Origin: Pegoplata infirma | Lineage: Eukaryota > Arthropoda > Insecta > Diptera > Anthomyiidae | Length of the DNA stretch: 64,000 bases | Reading direction: 5' to 3' | Assembly (NCBI GenBank): GCA_963921195.1 | Contig: OY992540.1 | Location: forward strand, 62,504,844 to 62,568,843 | Part shown: in pieces, positions 35,232 through 45,668 of the stretch | How the letters are laid out: each line of letters starts with the position of its first letter | How positions within the stretch are numbered: the first letter of the stretch is position 1 | Position numbers and translations under genes: made by a program | Notes under the pieces: model-generated | The model's input: only the letters and a program-made list of their open reading frames with translations | What the model was told of the DNA's origin: nothing | The model's database searches: none

Positions 35232-36386
35232 AAAGTATTACTTTTTATAAAAGGTACTTTTTATAAAATGTACTTTTTATAAAAGGTACTTTTTATAAAA
35301 GGTACTTTTTATAAAAGGTACTTTTTATGAAAGGTACTTTTTATAAAAGATACTTTTTATAAAAGGTACTTTTTATAAAAGGTACTTTTTATAAAAGGTA
35401 CTTTTTATGAAAGATACTTTTTATGAAAGGTACTTTTTATAAAAGATACTTTTTATAAAAGGTACCTTTTATAAAAGGTACTTTTTATAAAAGGTACTTT
35501 CTATAAAAGGTACTTTTTATAAATGGTACTTTTTAAAAAAGGCACTTTTTATAAAAGGTACTTTTTATAAAAGGTACTTTTTATAAAAGGTACTTTTTAT
35601 AAAAGGTACTTTTTATGAAAGGTACTTTTTATGAAAGGTACTTTTTATAAAAGGTACTTTTTATAAAAGGTACTTTTTATAAAAGGTACTTTTTATAAAA
35701 GGTACTTTTTATAAAAGGTACTTTTTATAAAAGGTACTTTTTATAAAAGGTACTTTTTTTAAAAAAACGTACTTTTTATAAAAGGTACTTTTTATAAAAG
35801 GTTCTTTTTATAAAAGGTACTTTTTATAAAAGGTACTTTTTATAAAAGGTACTTTTTATAAAAGGTAATTTTTATAAAAGGTACTTTTTATAAAACGTAC
35901 TTTTTCTAAAAGGTACTTTTTATAAAAGGTACTTTTTATAAAAGGTACTTTTAATAAAAGGTACTTTTTATAAAAGGTACTTTTTATAAAAGGTACGTTT
36001 TATAAAAGGTACTTTTTATAAAAGGTACTTTTTATAAAAGGTACTTTTTATAAAAGGTACTTTTTATAAAAGGTACTTTTTATAAAAGGTACTTTTTATA
36101 AAAGGTACTTTTTATAAAAGGTACTTTTTATAAAAGGTACTTTTTATAAAAGGTACTTTTTATAAAAGGTACTTTTTATAAAAGGTACTTTTTATAAAAG
36201 GTACTTTTTATAAAAGGTACTTTTTATAAAAGGTACTTTTTATAAAAGGTACTTTTTATAAAAGGTACTTTTTATAAAAGGTACTTTTTATAAAAGGTAC
36301 TTTTTATAAAAGGTACTTTTTATAAAAGGTACTTTTTATAAAAGGTACTTTTTATAAAAGGTACTTTTTATAAAAGGTACTTTTTC
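35232..36386 (-). repeat. 16-bp minisatellite, copy 2 (about 72 units)
   Basis: GGTACTTTTTATAAAA units, the complement of the array at 22168-23600. The two arrays share the unit but have different sporadic variants (for example TTTTATGAAAGG at the 35.3-kb end), so they were expanded or homogenised separately. Confidence 0.98.
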
Positions 36387-36394
36387 ACTAAATG

Positions 36395-37735
36395 ATTCAT
36401 CATTCCAAATATCAAGTGTCTACGATCATTATTTTAGTTTATATAAAAAGTACCAAAAGTACAATTTTTTTACCGCTTTTACCCCCCTATAAAACGCAAT
36501 TTCTAAAAAGTACTTTTTCCAGATTTTTTTTTCACTGAAGGATTTTGCATTCCAAATTTCAAGTTTCTATGCCCATTATTTTAAGAAATAACAAAAAGTA
36601 CTAAAAGTTCACTTTTTGGCCCTTTTACCTCCCTTAGAATCCAAATTTTGAAAATTTGTTTTTTTTTCGGCAAAGGATCCTACTCTCCAAATTTTAAGTT
36701 TGTGTGACCATTATTCCAGTTAATGAAAAAAAGTACCAAAAGTTCACTTTTTTACCCATTTTACCCCCGTAGAATCAACATTGGCAAAAACCCAGCCTTA
36801 GTGAATTTTTTTTCCGGGAGGTGAACCTACATTGCAAATTTCATGTTTCTAGTACCATTATTTATGGAAATATAAAAGGTACCAAAAGTACAGTTTTTTA
36901 CCCTTTTTACCCCCCTAGAATCAACATTGGCAAAAAATCCAGCCTTAGTGGATCTATATTCGGGAGGTGAACATATAGTCAAAATTTCAAGTTTTTGTGA
37001 CCATTTTTTAAGGAAATAAAAATGGTACCAAAAGTACAGTTTTTTACCCTTTTTACCCCCATAGAATCAACATTGGCAAAAATCCATCCTTAGTGGATCT
37101 ATATTCCGGGAATTAAACTAACATTCTAAATTTCAAGTTCCTTGGACCATTATTTCAGGAGATATAAAAAGTACCGAAAGTACAGATTTTTACCCTTTTT
37201 ACCCCCTTAGAACCAACATTGGCAAAAATCCAGCCTTACTGGATCTAAATTCCATAATGTAAACATACAGTCCAAATTTCAAATCTCTATGACCATTATT
37301 TCAGGAGATATAAAAAGTACCAAAAGTACAGTTTTTTACCCTTTTTATCCCTTTAGAATCAACACTGGCGAAAATCAAGCCTTAGTGGATCCATATTCTG
37401 GGAGGTGAACACACAGTCCACATTTAAAGTCTCTATGATCATTATTTCAGGATATATAAAAAGTACCAAAAGTACAGTTTTTTACCCTTTTTACCCCCTT
37501 AGAATCAACACTGGCAAAAATCCAGCCTTAGGGGATCTATATTCCGGGAGTTGAACATACAGTCCAAATTTCAAGTCTCTACGACCATTATTTCAGGAGA
37601 TATAAAAAGTACCAAAAGTACAGTTTTTTACCCTTTTTACCCCCTTAGAATCAACATTGGCAAAAACCCAGCCTTAGTGGATCTATATTCCGGGAGGTGA
37701 ACCTACAGTCCAAATTTCAAGTCTCTAGCTTCAGC
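36395..37735 (-). repeat. 146-bp tandem repeat array, copy 2
   Basis: The marker AACA(T/C)TGGC recurs at 36777, 36923, 37069, 37215, 37361, 37507 and 37653, each exactly 146 bp apart. About nine units in total, with the two or three nearest the minisatellite more diverged. Confidence 0.95.
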
Positions 37736-38685
37736 GGTATGGGCTGGGCGATGATGAATCAGTCAATAAGTCAGTCAGTCAGTCAGTCAGTCAGTCACAT
37801 TACTCTTTTATATATATAGATCACATGTGTGTTTAGATCGATTTGTACTAAAAATTTGGTTTACTATCATAATATTTCCATTACTAAGTAGAATTGCGTT
37901 ATCAGGATGGGATGCAGTAATTTTGAAACCATGAATATTAATAAAAGAAAACACAACTTTTGTTTCAGTGGATTTCATTACTTTGCCAAGAGAATACTTT
38001 TTGTTTTTAAAGAGAGGATATACCAATGGAGCTTTATTTGGAGAGTTAACGGTATGAAAAACATGCAATTTTCGTTGAATTTCAGCAATAGGATTGTTCC
38101 AAGAGTTAACAATCGTGGAAAATATCTTTAATTTTTGTATTTAAGCTCTTTATAAGTGCTTTACTTTTGGGTTTTAAAGCGCTTTCATGACTTTTAACAA
38201 AACGTTCTGAAAGCACTTTTTTAAAACGCTTTTAAAAAGCTTTAAACCTAGCGTAGATCGATGTTATCATTCGGATCATCTGAAAGCGCTTTCAAGATGG
38301 TAAATGGAACGCTTGTAGAACCGTTTACAACGCTTTCACAGCGCTTTTGCGATTGTATTTTTCTGACTGGGATATTTTAAAAACATTGGTAGTCAAAAAA
38401 AAATTTTACAACGTATTTTTGTCACTCAAAAATATTTTTGCATTTAAAAAAAAAAATACACTGGAAAAAAATTTTACACTCAAAAAAAATTTTACACTCA
38501 AAAAAAATGTTTGTCAATTATTTTTTTTTTTTTCAAAAATTAGTTTAAAAAAAGTGTTTTTTCACAAAATCAAATATTTCTAATCAAAAATTTTATTTTT
38601 TTCACGTTAGAAAATTTACTATCACTTAAAAAGGGCATTGTGGAGGGTATTCATAGATTCGGCCAAGTCGAATTTTACTTTTATA

Positions 38686-39111
38686 CTTCTTTTTTTTTTT
38701 TTTGAAAAAGGTCAAAGGTCATTTTTTTAACCTTAATTTTTGGAGAACTACAGTGGTTGTCAACTAATTAAAAACGTTTTTTACTATAACTAATAAGAAA
38801 CGCTTCTATAATATAATACTCAACATTATTATTATTAAAAAATTATTATTATTATTAAAAAATTATTATGTAGGTAATTTATAAAGCTTGAATTTAAGCT
38901 TGATAGCATCCTGATTGAGTTAATAATAAATGTTCTACGAGGGTCGATTTGGAAAATGAAATTATTTATAGACATTTTTCAGAAAATTTTTTAAAAATAT
39001 TTCTTAGTCGATTTTTCCTAAGTTCGAACACTGAATATTTAAAGAATGTTCCAATAGTGTTTATTCAGTTATCAACTAATTTTTCCAACCACCCAAACAA
39101 AAAATTACTAC
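38686..39111. other. Unclassified sequence
   Basis: Holds a short ATTATTATTAAAAA microsatellite at about 38825-38870. No gene or repeat family seen. Confidence 0.5.
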
Positions 39112-39606
39112 ACACTCAAAAAAAAAACCTTATCATTATTATTATTATTACTAGAAAAAGACCCGTAATCGCATTTTACCAATATTTGACAGTTTTCCTT
39201 GTTTTTTAACAAAAAATTTTCGATCGCAATTTTTTTTTTTTGTAGTTTTACAGTTTTTTCTTGTAATTTTACAACTTTCCAAGATTTTTGCAAAAAAATT
39301 ACTAAATTTACGAAAATTTCTTGTAAGTCTTAATTCGCCAAAAAAAGTTGTAAATTTACAATTTTATTGGTAAAAATCTTGTAAAATTACAAAAAACGTT
39401 CGTAATTTTTACTAGGAATTCTCGTAAAATAGGGTGTAGCAAAAATCTAGTAAAATCACGAAACCTCCTTGTAAGTTTTATCGCGTCAAAAAATTGTAAA
39501 TTTAAAATTTTTTTGGTAAAAATGTAAAATTCTTGTCAAATAGGAGGTAGCAAAAAAAAAAAGTTACAGGCTTTTCGTGTCATTTAACAAGTTTTTTTCT
39601 GAGTGT
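39112..39606. mobile_element. ACACTCAAAAAA MITE, copy 5
   Basis: ACACTCAAAAAAAAAA at the left and TTTTTTTCTGAGTGT at the right. The interior is the complement of copy 1 (GTAAAATTACAAAAA.., GGAATTCTCGTAAAATAGG). It carries a short ATTATTATT tract near the left end. The TSD is not evident. Confidence 0.75.
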
Positions 39607-39614
39607 AATACTTT

Positions 39615-40080
39615 TGCTAAAATGTTTCAGAATCTGAGACTTTTTCTATAGGAAAAATTTCTCAGAATCTGAGACTTTTTCTGTCGGAAATATGTCTCAG
39701 AATCTGAGACTTTTTCTATAGGAAAAATGTCTCAGAATCTGAGGCTTTTTCTATTGGAAAAATGTCTCAGAATCTGAGACTTTTTCTATAGGAAAAATTC
39801 CTCAGAATCTGAGACTTTTTCTATAGGAAAAATTTCTCAGAATCTGAGACTTTTTCTATAGGAAAAATGTCTCAGAATCTGAGACTTTTTCTATAGGAAA
39901 CATGTCTCAAAATTTGAGACTTTTTCTATAGAAAAAATGTCTCAGAATATGAGACATAAGAAAATATCTCAGAATCTCAGACTTTTTCTACAGGTAAAAT
40001 GTCTTAGTATCTGAGACTTTTTCTACAGAAAAAATGTCTCAGAATCTAAGACTAATCCGAGACTTTTTCTACCGGAAATA
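39615..40080. repeat. 35-bp satellite TCTCAGAATCTGAGAC...
   Basis: About 12 units of TCTCAGAATCTGAGACTTTT followed by TCTATAGGAAAAATG. CTCAGA-A-TCTGAG is an odd-length palindrome. Units are 85-100% alike in the middle and decay at the right. Related decayed units lie at 28425, 40860-41290 and 51430-51565. Confidence 0.95.
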
Positions 40081-40149
40081 TGTATTAATAGAAAAATATC
40101 AATAGAAAAATATCAAAAACAGAAAAATATTAATAGAAAAATTAATAAA

Positions 40150-40828
40150 AAAACAAGTGAGAGTGTTAAATTCGGCCGACCCTTTTATACCCTCCAAAAC
40201 GTAAAAAAAAATCAAGGGCGTCTTTTTTTTTGTGAGGGGGGTGGGGTTTGGGGGAGACATTGGGGGACACCTTCCCCTGGCGATAGATGTTATCAAATGG
40301 ATTTATTATGATTCTTCCAATTATTTAATCCAATTAATCACTATTAAAATACATTTTGTTATATCCACGCCCACAAAACGGGCGGTTCAGACTTTTTTTT
40401 TAATATTTTTTTTTATCTGCTGGGTCAACATGCAGGGTTTTGAGCTTGCTCTGACATAAAAATGTTGCAATTGCTTAAAAAAAGTACAAAAAACCCTGCA
40501 AAAAAATACCGTTTTTCAGAGGTTGGTTTAGTTCTCCAAGGGGGAACTTTTTTCCCCTTTGTCCGATTTTGCCCATTTCCGAACTTAACCTGCCTAGAAA
40601 TATAAGACATATTTGTGCCAAACTTCGAAAGCCTAGCTCTTTTATTTTGGACTGTATCGTGTCCTCTACAGACGGACAGACGGTCGGACATTGCTAGAAC
40701 ATCTTAGAATCGATCACTGATCAATAATATATGTACTTTATGGGGTCCTAGACCGATATTTTGATGCGTTACACACGGAATGACAAAGTGAGTATACCCC
40801 CATACTGTGGTTGGAGGGTATAATAAAA
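40150..40828 (-). mobile_element. DINE-like element, subfamily 3, copy a
   Basis: ACAAGTGAGAGTGTTAAATT at one end and TATACCCCCATACTGTGG..TTGGAGGGTATA at the other. In between are CCAAGGGGGAACTTTTTTCC, TTAACCTGCCTAGAAATA, an ACAGACGG tract and TCTTAGAATCGATCACTGAT. It splits the TCTCAGA satellite (39615-40080 from 40860-41290). Confidence 0.85.
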
Positions 40829-40859
40829 GAAAGAAAAAAAATGTATAAATTTTATATTT

Positions 40860-41295
40860 TTTCTGAAGAAGAGTTATCTAAGAATCTGGCAAGTTGGCTA
40901 TAGAAAAAATATCTCAGAATCTGAAAATGATTCTTTAAGAACAATATGTCAAAATCTGACATTTTTCTGTATGAAAAACATCAAAAAGTCCACCAATTTT
41001 TCTATAGAAAAAAATCTTAAAATCTGCGAATTTTGTTTAAAGGATACAATCTGACAAACTTTTTCTGCAATTTTTTTAAATAGGAAAAGTTTTTTTAGTC
41101 TGGAAAAATATCTCAGAATTTATTTGTTTTTCTGAAAAAAAAAAAATTTTCAGAATCTTAGAATTTTTTATCAGAATTTGAGAATAAAAATGTTATTTCA
41201 GAATCTGGCAAGTTTTTCTTAGGATCTGATTTTTTTCTACTGGAAAAATATATCAGAATCCGAGATTTTTTCTTATTAAAAATATCTTAAAATTT
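40860..41295. repeat. Decayed TCTCAGA satellite
   Basis: About ten heavily mutated 35-bp units (ATATCTCAGAATCTGAAAAT and similar). Continuation of the array at 39615. Confidence 0.65.
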
Positions 41296-41296
41296 T

Positions 41297-42075
41297 GGAG
41301 GGTATATATAAGTTTGTTATTCCATTTGTAACACCTCAAAATATTGGTCTAGGCCCTCATACAGTATATATATTCATGATCCTCGATCGATTTTAAGACG
41401 ATTTAGCGATGTCCGTCCGCCTGTCTGTTGAAATCACGCTAACTTTTGAACGACTTTACGGAAGTTCCTGAAGTTTGGCTTATATGTTGGGCATTTACCT
41501 GGTCAGGTTGGTATCAGTCCATTTTCCAAAAGTTATGAGCAAAAGACGGAAAAGGGTTTTTCCTGAATTTACGAGATATTAAACACGCTAACTTTCGAAA
41601 GGCCATTCTGAGGATGCTGAACCTTGGCATATATATTTGACGTTCCCTTGGCCTATTCGTATTGAATTTCAGCCAAATCGGACTAGTGGTTCAAAAGTAA
41701 TTAGCAAAACTGTGAATTTCAGATTACTTTCATCTAAATTCATGTGTTGAAAACCCGTTAAACATGTTTTAAAAATATTGGTAAGTCACAAAAATATTTT
41801 ACAGCGTATTTTTGTCACTCAAAAATATTTTACACTAAAAAAAAATACACTCGAAAATAATTTTAAACTCAATAAAAATTTTACATCCAAAAAAATTTAG
41901 TAAATTATTTTCTTTTTTTCAAAAATTATTAAAAAAAAATGTTTTTTACACAAAATAAAATATTTGTAAAAAAAAATAATTTTTTTCACGTTAGAAAATT
42001 TACTAACTCTTAAAATGGCCATTGTGGAGGCTATTCATAGATTCGGCCAAGTCGAATTTGACTTTTCTATTTGTT
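41297..42075 (+). mobile_element. DINE-1-like element, copy F
   Basis: It lacks the first TATACCC arm but runs from GGAGGGTATATATAAGTTTG to ATTCGGCCAAGTCGAAT. It is uninterrupted through the region hit in copies E and I (GTTAAACATGTTTTAAAAAT), so it serves as the empty site for three insertions in this window. Confidence 0.9.
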
Positions 42076-42089
42076 TCAAATATTTTTTG

Positions 42090-42720
42090 AGACCTATTTT
42101 TACCCTTCACTTACAATAAATTTAAAAAGGTATAAGGGTTTTAAATCGTTTGTAACAATTTAAAAAATTGGTTTATGACTCTTTAAAGTTTGCTCATATA
42201 TTAATGATCATTGATCGAATTTAAAACGATTGAGAAAAGTTCGTGCGTTAACCTGTATGTCCGTTGAAATCATGCTTAATTTCAAAAGTCAACTAAAAAG
42301 GTCAATTGAAAAGGCACATACAAAATTTTAAATTTTCCTGTTCAAGAATTCATTAATTACAGCTCAACAAGTGCAGGAATCAGGGAGTTACAAGCAAAAC
42401 CATCAATTTTTGATGAAATTCAGTTAAAATTCACTTGTCAAAAATCACACTAAACACACATCGAAAGACATTGGCAAACCACAAAAATACTTTACACAAT
42501 GCGTTTTGCACTCAAAAAATTTTACACTCAAAAAAATATACTCAAAAAAATTTTACACTCAGAAAATAAAGTATTTCTTGTCAAAAATTGTATACTTTAA
42601 TCTTTTTCGTTAAAAAAATAGAATCACTAAAAAAATTGTTGTACTTTGATCTCAAAGTATTAAGGATATTGTGGAGGGTGTTCATGGATTCGACCACGTC
42701 AAATTTTATTTTTTAACTTG
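42090..42720 (+). mobile_element. DINE-1-like element, copy G, old and diverged
   Basis: Recognisable by TTAATGATCATTGATCGAAT, CACTCAAAAAAATTTTACAC repeats and the end GTGGAGGGTGTTCATGGATT. The GTCCGTCC tract has decayed. Confidence 0.7.
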
Positions 42721-43668
42721 TCACTAGTGCCCATGTTAATTTGCAAACGAACTTTTAAATAATTGTTGTTGAAAATTTTATTTTTGAAAAATGTTTTTCG
42801 TCTAGGACAACAAAACATTAACCGAATAACAATATAAAATTCTTCAAAACAACAGATATTTTATTTACTAACTAGTACTTATCCCATTCCTTTAAAAATA
42901 TCTAAGTTCTAGCTAATGCCCAAAAGTATACAACTTGTTTTTCACTATCAACTATAGGTGACCATTTAATAAAATATTAGCTAGTAAACAAAACTTCCGT
43001 TTTTAACGTTATATACCAAACATAGCAAAATGCTGCCTAAGACCAACTGTCCGTTTATCCTGTATTTGCAGGAGGAACTATAGCAAAAAAAATAATAAAA
43101 AAAGGAGTAGATAGCAAACTAATTAGGCTCATATTTCATGGTATCCAAAGGAGGAAATAAAAACCACACAAAGCCGGAAAACGGAAATGACAACAACAAC
43201 CAGGACGACAAACGACAAAAACAATAAGTATGACAATGACAAATATCAGCAGAGCAAAAATAAAAACATAATCCTTGCAATATTTTTGAACAATTTCTTT
43301 TTTTTTTTCTTGTTTTGGGTAAATTACAAAACAATTTACTTTGGGATTTTTTTATTTTGGTAAAATGACTTGGTTAAGGTCAATATTAAAACATTATTTA
43401 TTATTTAAATATTAATTTTACTTTTGTCAGTAAAATGATAATCTCATGTTATTGTTGTAACAATATAGAAGAGATGTGTATTAACTTGTCCATTTTTGAG
43501 GTATTTCAAAAGAGATTTACTTTATGTATATGACTGTTGAAGTTAACCATGAAATCCATTCAAACATTACAAGTACATGCATATAAAGAGCACTTGTGGT
43601 ATAAAATGTACAGAGAGGGCGGACAATTTAAGGAGTCTCTTGTTTTTAATTTTGGCAACATCGGAGGA
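42721..43668. other. Unclassified sequence
   Basis: 43120-43275 is rich in ACAACAACAACC- and GACAAACGACAAAA-type text, unlike the surrounding repeats. It may be old host intergenic or intronic DNA. The frame on the minus strand there is a shadow of this tract. Confidence 0.4.
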
Positions 43669-43986
43669 TACACTCAAAATATTATGTAGGTAAATTCCAG
43701 TGAATATTCACTTAAAACAAATGAAATTTTATTTAAAAACCATTCCACTGTTTTTTCATTTAAAATAAAAACATATTACAGTCAATTTTAAATGTTAATT
43801 TAATGACTAACCAAAACAATAAAAACTAGTGAATATTCACTTATTTTGTATTGAAAAACAGTAAAACTATAGAAGAATTTTTTTTACTGCCCTTAATAAA
43901 ATTAATGATTTTTCTTTTAAAATAACTTTACTGATTACTTTTTAAAATAACCTACAAACAGTTAACGACATAATTTTCTTAGTGTA
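43669..43986. mobile_element. TACACTCAAAATATTATGTA MITE
   Basis: TACACTCAAAATATTATGTA at the left and ACATAATTTTCTTAGTGTA at the right. Inner inverted blocks GTGAATATTCACTT occur twice and are themselves palindromic. A fragment of the left end is found inside FB2 at 57437-57485. Confidence 0.7.
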
Positions 43987-44302
43987 AGTAAAAATATAAA
44001 AAAAATAAATTAATAAAATGAAATCCTTCGAAAATTTAAAGGCTTTTCAAAAGGAAATAGAGAAATGGAACGAAAAATTATTAATGTATTTTCTATGATC
44101 TTTATTTTGGAGCGAATAATGACTTTGTTTTCATTTTCTTAAAACCAAAAATTGTAGTAACTTGGATTATAATTCACCTCGTGGTGAAAAAAAGTTAACA
44201 CCAGCTAGTGAATAAAACGTAACATAATTATTTTTCATCAATTTTTTGTTTCCGTCAAAATTTATTCATCAATATTTTTTAACAATATTTTTTGTAATCA
44301 AT
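43987..44302 (-). repeat. Twin-palindrome module, copy 3, with short TCATCAA array
   Basis: TTCACC-TCGT-GGTGAA (44173-44188) and CACCAGCTAGTG (44199-44210), then TCATCAATTTTTTG units. Before it, 44040-44075 has AAATGGAACGAAAAA reminiscent of the Helitron short repeats. Confidence 0.7.
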
Positions 44303-44430
44303 AGGTCTATTCGATTACCTTACTACAATCTACTATTTTTTACTCATTTTACTACAGCTGGAAATTTTCAATACAAAAAGTAAACAAACTTTCCAGTTGT
44401 AGTAAGAAATTTGGGTAATCGAATAGCCCT
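44303..44430. mobile_element. 128-bp AGG(G/T)CTATTCGATTACC MITE
   Basis: The left AGGTCTATTCGATTACC and right GGTAATCGAATAGCCCT are inverted with one mismatch. Inner ACTACAGCTGGAAA pairs with TTTCCAGTTGTAGT, so it folds on itself. The flanks aat/aat fit a 3-bp TSD. Inserted in the minisatellite. Confidence 0.85.
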
Positions 44431-44809
44431 AATATTTTTTATTAATATTTTTTCCATCAATATTTGTATACCCTCCAACTACAGTATGGTGGGTATACTC
44501 ACTTTGTCATTCCGTGTGTAACACATCAATATATCGGTCTAGGATCCCATTAAGTATATATATTTATGATCAGTGATCGATTCTGAAACATTCTAGCGAT
44601 GTCCATCCGTCCGTCTGTCTGTCCGTCTGTGCGTCCGTCTGTCCTTCTGTAGTTAACACGATGCAGTCTACAATAAGTTAGACTCCCGTCATTTGGAACG
44701 AATATGTCTTACGTTCCTAGGCAGCTTTAGTTCGTAAATGAGCAAAATCGGGCAGGGGGAAAAAGTTCTCCCTTGAAAAACTAAACCAACCTCTGAAAAT
44801 ACCATTTTT

Positions 44810-45312
44810 AATTCTGTTTTATATATTGTTGGACTTTATATTCTATAACTGAAGTTTTTTTTATTTCGGTTTGAGTCCATATTAATAATTTCTGAGAAAT
44901 AATTATTTTTGTTGTACAATGAGAAAATCTGAAAAAATTAATTGACAACACAGGCTAAGTGGAGATGTCGACATCTCCATTTCATTACCCATATGTTACG
45001 TTTAGCACGAACTTAATGCTAAACGTAACATATGGGTAATGAAATGTGATATAATTCCCGTCCGCTTTTTCACCTTAATGTATGTTTAAATAGCTGATCT
45101 TAATCTTACACACTTACAGTGACAATCGAAGAGTGCTGACGAAGGAAGGGTGGCTTCTTCCGAAAGCTGTCGACATCTCCACTTAGCCTGTGTTGTCAAT
45201 TAATTTTTTCAGATTTTCTACAATGAGAATATAATTATTTCTCAAAAATAATTATTTCTCAAAAATAATTATTTCTCAGAAATAATTAATATGGACTCAA
45301 ACCGAAATAAAT
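44810..45312. mobile_element. Palindromic element with 13-bp flanking duplication
   Basis: The inverted arms read ATTTCGGTTTGAGTCCATAT, AGAAATAATTATTTTT repeats and TTGACAACACAGGCTAAGTG, with the complement at 45170-45310. AAATACCATTTTT is present on both sides (44797-44809, 45313-45325). The left side has an extra unpaired 43 bp. In the centre are an 18-bp palindrome and a perfect 29-bp-arm hairpin. A decayed relative lies at 19005-19135. Confidence 0.75.
44961..45045. repeat. Double palindrome: GGAGATGTCGACATCTCC and 29-bp hairpin
   Basis: GGAGATGTCGACATCTCC (44961-44978) is perfectly palindromic. Directly after it 44979-45007 and 45017-45045 are exact reverse complements around a 9-nt loop. 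Confidence 0.95.
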
Positions 45313-45668
45313 AAATACCATTTTTTTACATGATTTTTTGTGTTTTTGTTTAACAAATGCAACATTTTTATGCTACAAGAAGTTCAAAGGCCTACACTAG
45401 AACCCAGAGAATAAAAAATGACGTTTTTTTCGGTCCGTTTTTTATGGGCGTGGAGTAAATTTGTTTAAATAATGATAAACTTGTATTTCTTTATTGCAAA
45501 AAGCATAAGAAAGAACTTTTAAACACATATTATAGAGGATATTTGCCCCCCCCCCAATAACCACTACCGAGACCCCCACGAAAAACAAAAGAACCCTGCA
45601 CTTCTTTTTGCATGTTGGAGGGTATAAAAGATTCGGCAGAGCCGAATTTGACACTCTTACTTGTTTTA

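Larger units (their letters stand above)
34740..37820 (-). mobile_element. Complete non-autonomous Helitron, copy 2 (3081 bp)
   Basis: On the minus strand it begins TCTATATATATAAAAGAG after A (37821) and ends TAAGCTAG before T (34739). The 3' hairpin CCGGTACTTCGTTACCGG (complement) sits 13 bp from CTAG. It has the same internal order as copy 1 in reverse, but with a shorter minisatellite and without the long zone of decayed units after it. Precise A|T insertion with no TSD is proved by the restored reading frame. Confidence 0.92.
34538..38140 (-). pseudogene. Reading frame of unknown family, split by a Helitron
   Basis: The coding parts are 37821-38140 and 34538-34739 on the minus strand, together 522 nt or 174 codons including a TGA stop. 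Neither part has an internal stop. The frame is kept across the Helitron junction, where GA + T rebuilds an Asp codon (HTCD|NIYLKGN). Upstream a TAA at 38141-38143 closes the frame, so this is the 3' exon or remnant of a longer gene, or begins after a splice acceptor. It has normal composition (SHPDNAILLSNGNIM; FVYPISSKEIGLYNVENL; a late Cys pair KCIICKF). I do not recognise a domain. Inside a TIR element it may be a transposase or accessory protein C-terminus. It is now broken by 3081 bp. Confidence 0.65.
34089..38371 (-). mobile_element. 4.28-kb CCC...GGG element, family gamma, TSD at
   Basis: CCCAAGCAGAAA (34089) and TTTCTGACTGGG (to 38371) form the TIRs. The flanks are at (34087-34088) and at (38372-38373). 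The uninterrupted DINE-1 copy at about 41760 confirms the empty site. Both ends carry repeated AAAGCGTTCTGAAAGC-type motifs (34115-34285 and 38160-38345), with a roughly 100-bp duplication on the left. Without the nested Helitron the element is about 1.2 kb. It carries the split coding frame described separately. Subterminal repeats with a 2-bp TSD recall CACTA-type elements, but the assignment is open. Confidence 0.85.
33558..38685 (+). mobile_element. DINE-1-like element, copy E, outermost layer of a three-level nest
   Basis: TATACCCTCCACTCTAGTG..AGAGGGTATA at the start, then TCATTCCGTTTGTAACACC, AAAGTATATATATTC, GTCCGTCC repeats and 'GGTCCAGTGGTTCAAAAGTT' to 34088. It resumes at 38372 with ATTGGTAGTCAAAAAAAAAT, CACTCAAAAAAAATTTTA repeats and the end ATTCGGCCAAGTCGAAT. 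Element length without the insertion is about 850 bp. The frame at 33744-34073 simply reads DINE-1 DNA. Confidence 0.9.
44464..45668 (+). mobile_element. DINE-like element, subfamily 3, copy b, with palindromic insertion
   Basis: TATACCCTCCAACTACAG..GGTGGGTATA at the start, GTCCATCCGTCCGTCTGTC tract, CCTAGGCAGCTTTAGTTCG, and the end GGAGGGTATAAAAGATTCGG plus ACACTCTTACTTGTTTT. Interrupted at 44810-45312. A run of nine C lies at about 45548. Confidence 0.85.

Noticed and set aside
43119..43334. 71-codon Cys-rich minus-strand frame
   Set aside because: It is the complement of a CAA/GAC-rich simple tract, with no homologous pattern or gene context.
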